Source: Bradyrhizobium sp. CCGE-LA001 (GTDB lineage Bacteria; Pseudomonadota; Alphaproteobacteria; Rhizobiales; Xanthobacteraceae). Taken from it: a stretch of DNA of 64,000 nucleotides. Where the stretch lies: NCBI RefSeq assembly GCF_000296215.2, contig NZ_CP013949.1:5325501-5389500 (forward strand). Reading direction: 5' to 3'. The position numbers and the translations under genes were made by a program. Position 1 is the stretch's first letter; each line of letters starts with the position of its first letter. Of the stretch, positions 60,758 through 64,000 are shown one piece after another. The notes under the pieces were generated by a model. The model was not told where the DNA came from and did no database searches. It saw nothing but the letters and a program-made list of their open reading frames with translations.

Positions 60758-63067
60758 CTAGAGGCTGTGGCGCCGATGATGCTCGTTGATCGCGATCCAC
60801 ACCCGCTCGGGCGTTGCCGGCATGTCGATGTGGTCGATCTTGTATTCGCGCCAGAGCGCATCGACGATGGCGTTGACGATGGCCGGACAGGAGCCGATCG
60901 CGCCGGCCTCGCCCGCCCCCTTCACGCCCAGCGGATTGGTCTTGCAGGGGACGTTGGCGGTCTCGAACACGAAGGCCGGCCCGTCCGCGGCGCGCGGCAG
61001 CGCGTAGTCCATGAAGGTCGCGGTGATGAGCTGACCATCGCCCGCGCCATACACCACCTGCTCCATCAGGGCCTGGCCGATACCCTGCATGGCGCCGCCA
61101 TGCACCTGGCCCGCAAGCAGCAGCGGATTGAGCGTCTTGCCGAAATCGTCGACAATCACGTAGTTGACGATCTTGATGATGCCGGTGGCCGGATCGATCT
61201 CGACCTCCGCCAAATGCGTGCCGTTCGGATAGGTGCCGTCGGCGCTGGCGAAGGTCGCGCTGCCGTTCAGCTTCGACGGATCGGCGCCGGGACGCTTGGC
61301 AAGGTCCGCGAAGGAGATCGAGCGGTCGGTGCCGGCGATCCGGATCACACCGTCGGTGATCTCGAGGTCGCCTGCGCTTGCCTCCAGCGCCTGCGCGGCG
61401 AACTCCTTCAGTTTCTTGCCCAGATCGCCCGCAGCGCGCTCCACGCAAACGCCGCCGGTGGGAATGGAGGCCGAGCCGCCGGTGCCGAGGCCCGTCGCGA
61501 TCTCCTCGGTGTCGCCCTGGCGGATATGCACGCGCTCCGGCGGCAGGCCGAACTGCTCGGCGACGATCTGCGCATAGGCGGTCTGGTGGCCCTGCCCGCT
61601 TGATTGCGTGCCGATCAGCACGGTCACGTCGCCGCTGGGATCGAGGCGGACATTGGCCGTCTCCTCACCCATCACGCCGCAAATCTCGACATAGCTCGCA
61701 AGGCCGATGCCGCGGATCAACCCGTTCTTCTTGGCCGCCTTGGCACGCTTGCCAAACTCCTTCCATTCCCCGATCTCCATCGCGCGCTTGAGATGCGCGG
61801 CGAAGTCGCCGGAATCGTAGACCTTGCCGGTCGCGGTCTTGTAAGGAAGCGCCTTCGGCTGGATGAAATTCTTGCGCCGGATGGCATCCGGCGTCATGTC
61901 GAGCTTCCGCGCGCAGGCATCGACGAGACGTTCGATGACGTAGGCCGCCTCGGGCCGCCCCGCGCCGCGATAGGCATCGACCGGCACGCTGTGGGTGAAG
62001 ATGGTGCGCACCCGGCAGTGGAACGCCTGGATGTCGTAGAGGCCGGGCAGCATGCCGGCGCCGCCATGCGGGATATAGGGACCGAAAGTCGAGAGATACG
62101 CGCCCATGTCGCCCATCAGGTCGCAATCCATCGCGAGGAACTTGCCGTCCTCGGCCAGCGCCATCTTCGCGGTGGTGACGTTGTCGCGGCCCTGTGCATC
62201 GCCCATGAAATGCTCGGTGCGGTCCGCCGCCCACTTCACCGCCTTCTTCAGCTGCCGCGCCGCGACCGCCATCAGGGCGTATTCCCGATAGGGAAACAGC
62301 TTCGTGCCGAAGCCGCCGCCGACATCGGGGCAGATCACCCGCATCTTGTCGGTGGGGATGTTGAGCACGTTCTGGCAGAGGATGTCGCGCAGGCGATGGC
62401 TGCCCTGGCTGCCGATCGTCAGCGTCAGATGGTCGCGCTTGGCGTCGTATTCGCAGACCGCGGCGCGCGTCTCCATGAAGCTCGCGACCACGCGCGGATT
62501 GACGATGGAGATTTCGGCGACCGCATGCGCCTTGGCAAAGGCAGCTTCGGTGGCCGCCTTGTCGCCGATCGAGACGTCGAACAGCACGTTGCCGGCCTTG
62601 TCGGGCCAGACTTGCGGCGCGCCCTTCTTGACGGCGTTGACGACGCCGGTCACGGCCGGCAACGGGCTCCATTTGACCTCGATCGCCTCGATCGCGTCAC
62701 GGGCCTGGTCGATGGTGTCCGCAACGACGAAGGCGATGGCATCGCCGACATGGCGCACCTCGTCCTTGGCGAGGATCGGGTAAGGCGGGCCGGTGAAGGG
62801 ATCGGTCTCGAGGTTGAACAGGCACGGCAGATTGCCGAGATCCCCCACGTCATCCGCGGTGAGGATCAGCGCGACGCCGGGGAGCCCGCGGGCGCGGCTC
62901 ACATCGATGGTGTATTTGGCATGCGCATGCGGCGAGCGCAGCATCAGGCAGCGCAGCGCAGCCTGCGGCGAATAGTCGTCGGTATAGCGGCCCTTGCCGC
63001 GGATGAGCGCATCATCCTCCTTGCGCAGCACGCTTTGGCCAACGCCGAACTTGATGGGAGCCGCCAT
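60758..63067 (-). CDS. CoxL-like large subunit of a molybdenum hydroxylase (form II)
   Basis: 769 residues, xanthine dehydrogenase family. The N-terminal domain (residues about 20-130: ALIRGKGRYTDDYSPQAALRCLMLRSPHAHA region) precedes the molybdopterin-binding domains with GGGFGTKLFPYREYALMAVAA and VKGAGEAGAIGSCPA (active-site Glu). The active-site loop reads AYRGAGR (365-371), the form-II signature, not the AYRCSFR of true CO dehydrogenase, so the substrate is unknown. No FAD (CoxM) or Fe-S (CoxS) subunit gene is adjacent in the window. ATG at 63067 follows a GGACGGG stretch; the frame runs upstream to 63142. Confidence 0.87.
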   Translation of the reverse strand: MAAPIKFGVGQSVLRKEDDALIRGKGRYTDDYSPQAALRCLMLRSPHAHAKYTIDVSRARGLPGVALILTADDVGDLGNLPCLFNLETDPFTGPPYPILAKDEVRHVGDAIAFVVADTIDQARDAIEAIEVKWSPLPAVTGVVNAVKKGAPQVWPDKAGNVLFDVSIGDKAATEAAFAKAHAVAEISIVNPRVVASFMETRAAVCEYDAKRDHLTLTIGSQGSHRLRDILCQNVLNIPTDKMRVICPDVGGGFGTKLFPYREYALMAVAARQLKKAVKWAADRTEHFMGDAQGRDNVTTAKMALAEDGKFLAMDCDLMGDMGAYLSTFGPYIPHGGAGMLPGLYDIQAFHCRVRTIFTHSVPVDAYRGAGRPEAAYVIERLVDACARKLDMTPDAIRRKNFIQPKALPYKTATGKVYDSGDFAAHLKRAMEIGEWKEFGKRAKAAKKNGLIRGIGLASYVEICGVMGEETANVRLDPSGDVTVLIGTQSSGQGHQTAYAQIVAEQFGLPPERVHIRQGDTEEIATGLGTGGSASIPTGGVCVERAAGDLGKKLKEFAAQALEASAGDLEITDGVIRIAGTDRSISFADLAKRPGADPSKLNGSATFASADGTYPNGTHLAEVEIDPATGIIKIVNYVIVDDFGKTLNPLLLAGQVHGGAMQGIGQALMEQVVYGAGDGQLITATFMDYALPRAADGPAFVFETANVPCKTNPLGVKGAGEAGAIGSCPAIVNAIVDALWREYKIDHIDMPATPERVWIAINEHHRRHSL

Positions 63068-63148
63068 TGTCTTTTCCCGTCCTATGGTTGTTTTGGTAGC
63101 ATATTGCCGTGGAAAAACTGGCAAGGCAAACGGGTTGGGCAATAAAAA

Positions 63149-64000
63149 CTACTTGCGCACCAACGCGACCAGCCAATTGCGGCCGAACAGGATGAGGATC
63201 GCGAGCGCGTAGACGATCGTTCCTCCGATGGCCAGCAAGGCAAGCGTCAACTCGTCCCGGAAGTGCATTGCGCCGACGATAGAACCGCTGAAGCGCGCGA
63301 TCAGCCAGAAGGTGGCCGCGAGGATAATCCCGGTCACGAAGAATTTGATGAGCGACAAGAGCCACGCCCGATCCAGCACGAGGAATTCTCGCCGCACTGC
63401 GAAGTAGAGCACCAGCAGGAGATTGGTCCAAACGCCGACGGCGGTGGCGAGCGCGAGGCCGATTTGGGCGAGCGATCCCATCAAGGCGAGCTTCAGCGCG
63501 ACGTTGACGGCGATGCCGGTCAGCGACGCGCGGACCGGCGTCGCGGTGTCCTTGCGCGCATAGAAGGTCGCGACGGCGCTGCGGATCAGCACGAAGGGAA
63601 TGAGACCGATGGCATAGGCAGCGAGCGTATTGCCTGCGGCAACCGCATCGGCTTGCGAGAACGCGCCGCGCGCGAACAGGGCACGCATGATCTCGTCAGG
63701 CACGGTGATGAAGGCGGCGACGAATGGCACCGAGAACAGCAGCGTGAAGTCGAATGCGCGGCGCTGCGCCCGCATTGCGCCATCATGGTCGCTGGCCGTG
63801 ATCCGCCGCGACATCTCCGGCAGCAGCACCGTGCCGATCGCGATGCCGATGACGCCGATCGGCAGCTGGTTGAGACGGTCGGCGTAATAGAGCGCCGATA
63901 GCGCGCCGGCAGGCAGGAAGGTCGCGATGATGGTGTCGGCAAATAGCGCGACCTGCGTGCCCATCGATCCCAGCGTCGCAGGGCCGAGCGCCTTGAAGAA
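63149..64000 (-). CDS. murJ: Lipid II flippase MurJ (partial, N-terminus outside window)
   Basis: The visible 283 residues are the C-terminal half of an MVF/MOP family protein with about eight helices. SALYYADRLNQLPIGVIGIAIGTVLLPEMSR, split here as ALYYADRLNQLPIGV and LLPEMSR, is the MurJ/MviN signature, with FARGAF and YARKDTATPVR following. MurJ flips the peptidoglycan precursor lipid II across the inner membrane. The gene continues beyond base 64000. The CoxL-like gene lies downstream on the same strand after 81 bases. Confidence 0.9.
   Translation of the reverse strand, partial: FFKALGPATLGSMGTQVALFADTIIATFLPAGALSALYYADRLNQLPIGVIGIAIGTVLLPEMSRRITASDHDGAMRAQRRAFDFTLLFSVPFVAAFITVPDEIMRALFARGAFSQADAVAAGNTLAAYAIGLIPFVLIRSAVATFYARKDTATPVRASLTGIAVNVALKLALMGSLAQIGLALATAVGVWTNLLLVLYFAVRREFLVLDRAWLLSLIKFFVTGIILAATFWLIARFSGSIVGAMHFRDELTLALLAIGGTIVYALAILILFGRNWLVALVRK

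Noticed and set aside
60758..63067. Annotation as aerobic CO dehydrogenase large subunit
   Set aside because: The loop is AYRGAGR, not AYRCSFR; the Cys that binds the Mo-S-Cu centre is absent.

Overview
The window is GC-rich, densely coded chromosomal DNA that looks like Bradyrhizobium or a close relative (Nitrobacteraceae, Alphaproteobacteria). The evidence is protein character (thick-type flagellar hook genes, a very large growth-pole-ring-like protein, form-II CoxL, DUF1127, an EcfG-type stress promoter, CtrA-type boxes) and the many long imperfect-palindrome intergenic repeats typical of that group. I see about 52 protein genes, two of them cut by the window edges. I see no rRNA or tRNA, no CRISPR array, no complete insertion sequence and no prophage.

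Layout, left to right. 1-6.9 kb: a partial glycosyltransferase-like gene and a minus-strand flgE-flgK-flgL operon with a sigma54-type promoter and a CtrA-type box. 7-13.2 kb: msrB, an FAD amine oxidoreductase, a SixA-like phosphatase, a universal stress protein, about 1 kb of gene-free repeat DNA, then a DUF1127 gene divergent from a MocR-type regulator. 13-21 kb: two small membrane proteins, an MHYT-PAS-GGDEF-EAL protein, a YciF-like stress protein with an EcfG-type promoter, a UPF0104 membrane protein and a secreted SGNH hydrolase. 21.3-29.3 kb: a D-glucarate/galactarate catabolic cluster (MFS transporter, LysR regulator, KdgD, GudD, ketoglutarate-semialdehyde dehydrogenase, GarD), which would take both hexarates to 2-oxoglutarate.

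29.5-33.1 kb: small secreted proteins, a thioredoxin-reductase-like ferredoxin reductase, a thioesterase, a [2Fe-2S] ferredoxin and an Hpt protein. 33.5-39.4 kb: one 1942-residue repeat-rich protein resembling the Agrobacterium growth pole ring protein GPR, with CtrA-type boxes upstream. 39.8-42.6 kb: an Mla-type lipid transport operon. 42.7-50 kb: dipeptide epimerase, an MFS transporter, an acidic Ala/Glu/Pro-rich protein, a VOC protein, a FucU/RbsD protein and a secreted caspase-like protein, the last two sharing a divergent region with two CRP/FNR-type palindromes. 50-54.4 kb: threonine dehydratase-like enzyme, GT4 glycosyltransferase, LpxH-like phosphoesterase and ThiD. 54.7-56.7 kb: a hybrid histidine kinase whose N-terminus matches the plant ethylene-receptor binding domain, with every residue I recall as essential for ethylene binding in ETR1. 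56.8-64 kb: a stand-alone Lrp-type effector domain, cytochromes c, a CHRD protein, a Cys/Met-metabolism PLP enzyme, an orphan form-II CoxL-like molybdoenzyme and the end of murJ.

The strongest leads are the putative ethylene-sensing hybrid kinase in a plant-associated lineage, the GPR-like giant protein with 22/44-residue repeats and CtrA-type sites, the domain shared between hook (FlgE) and junction (FlgL) proteins, and the dense set of palindromic repeat families, one of them sitting inside the glucarate operon.
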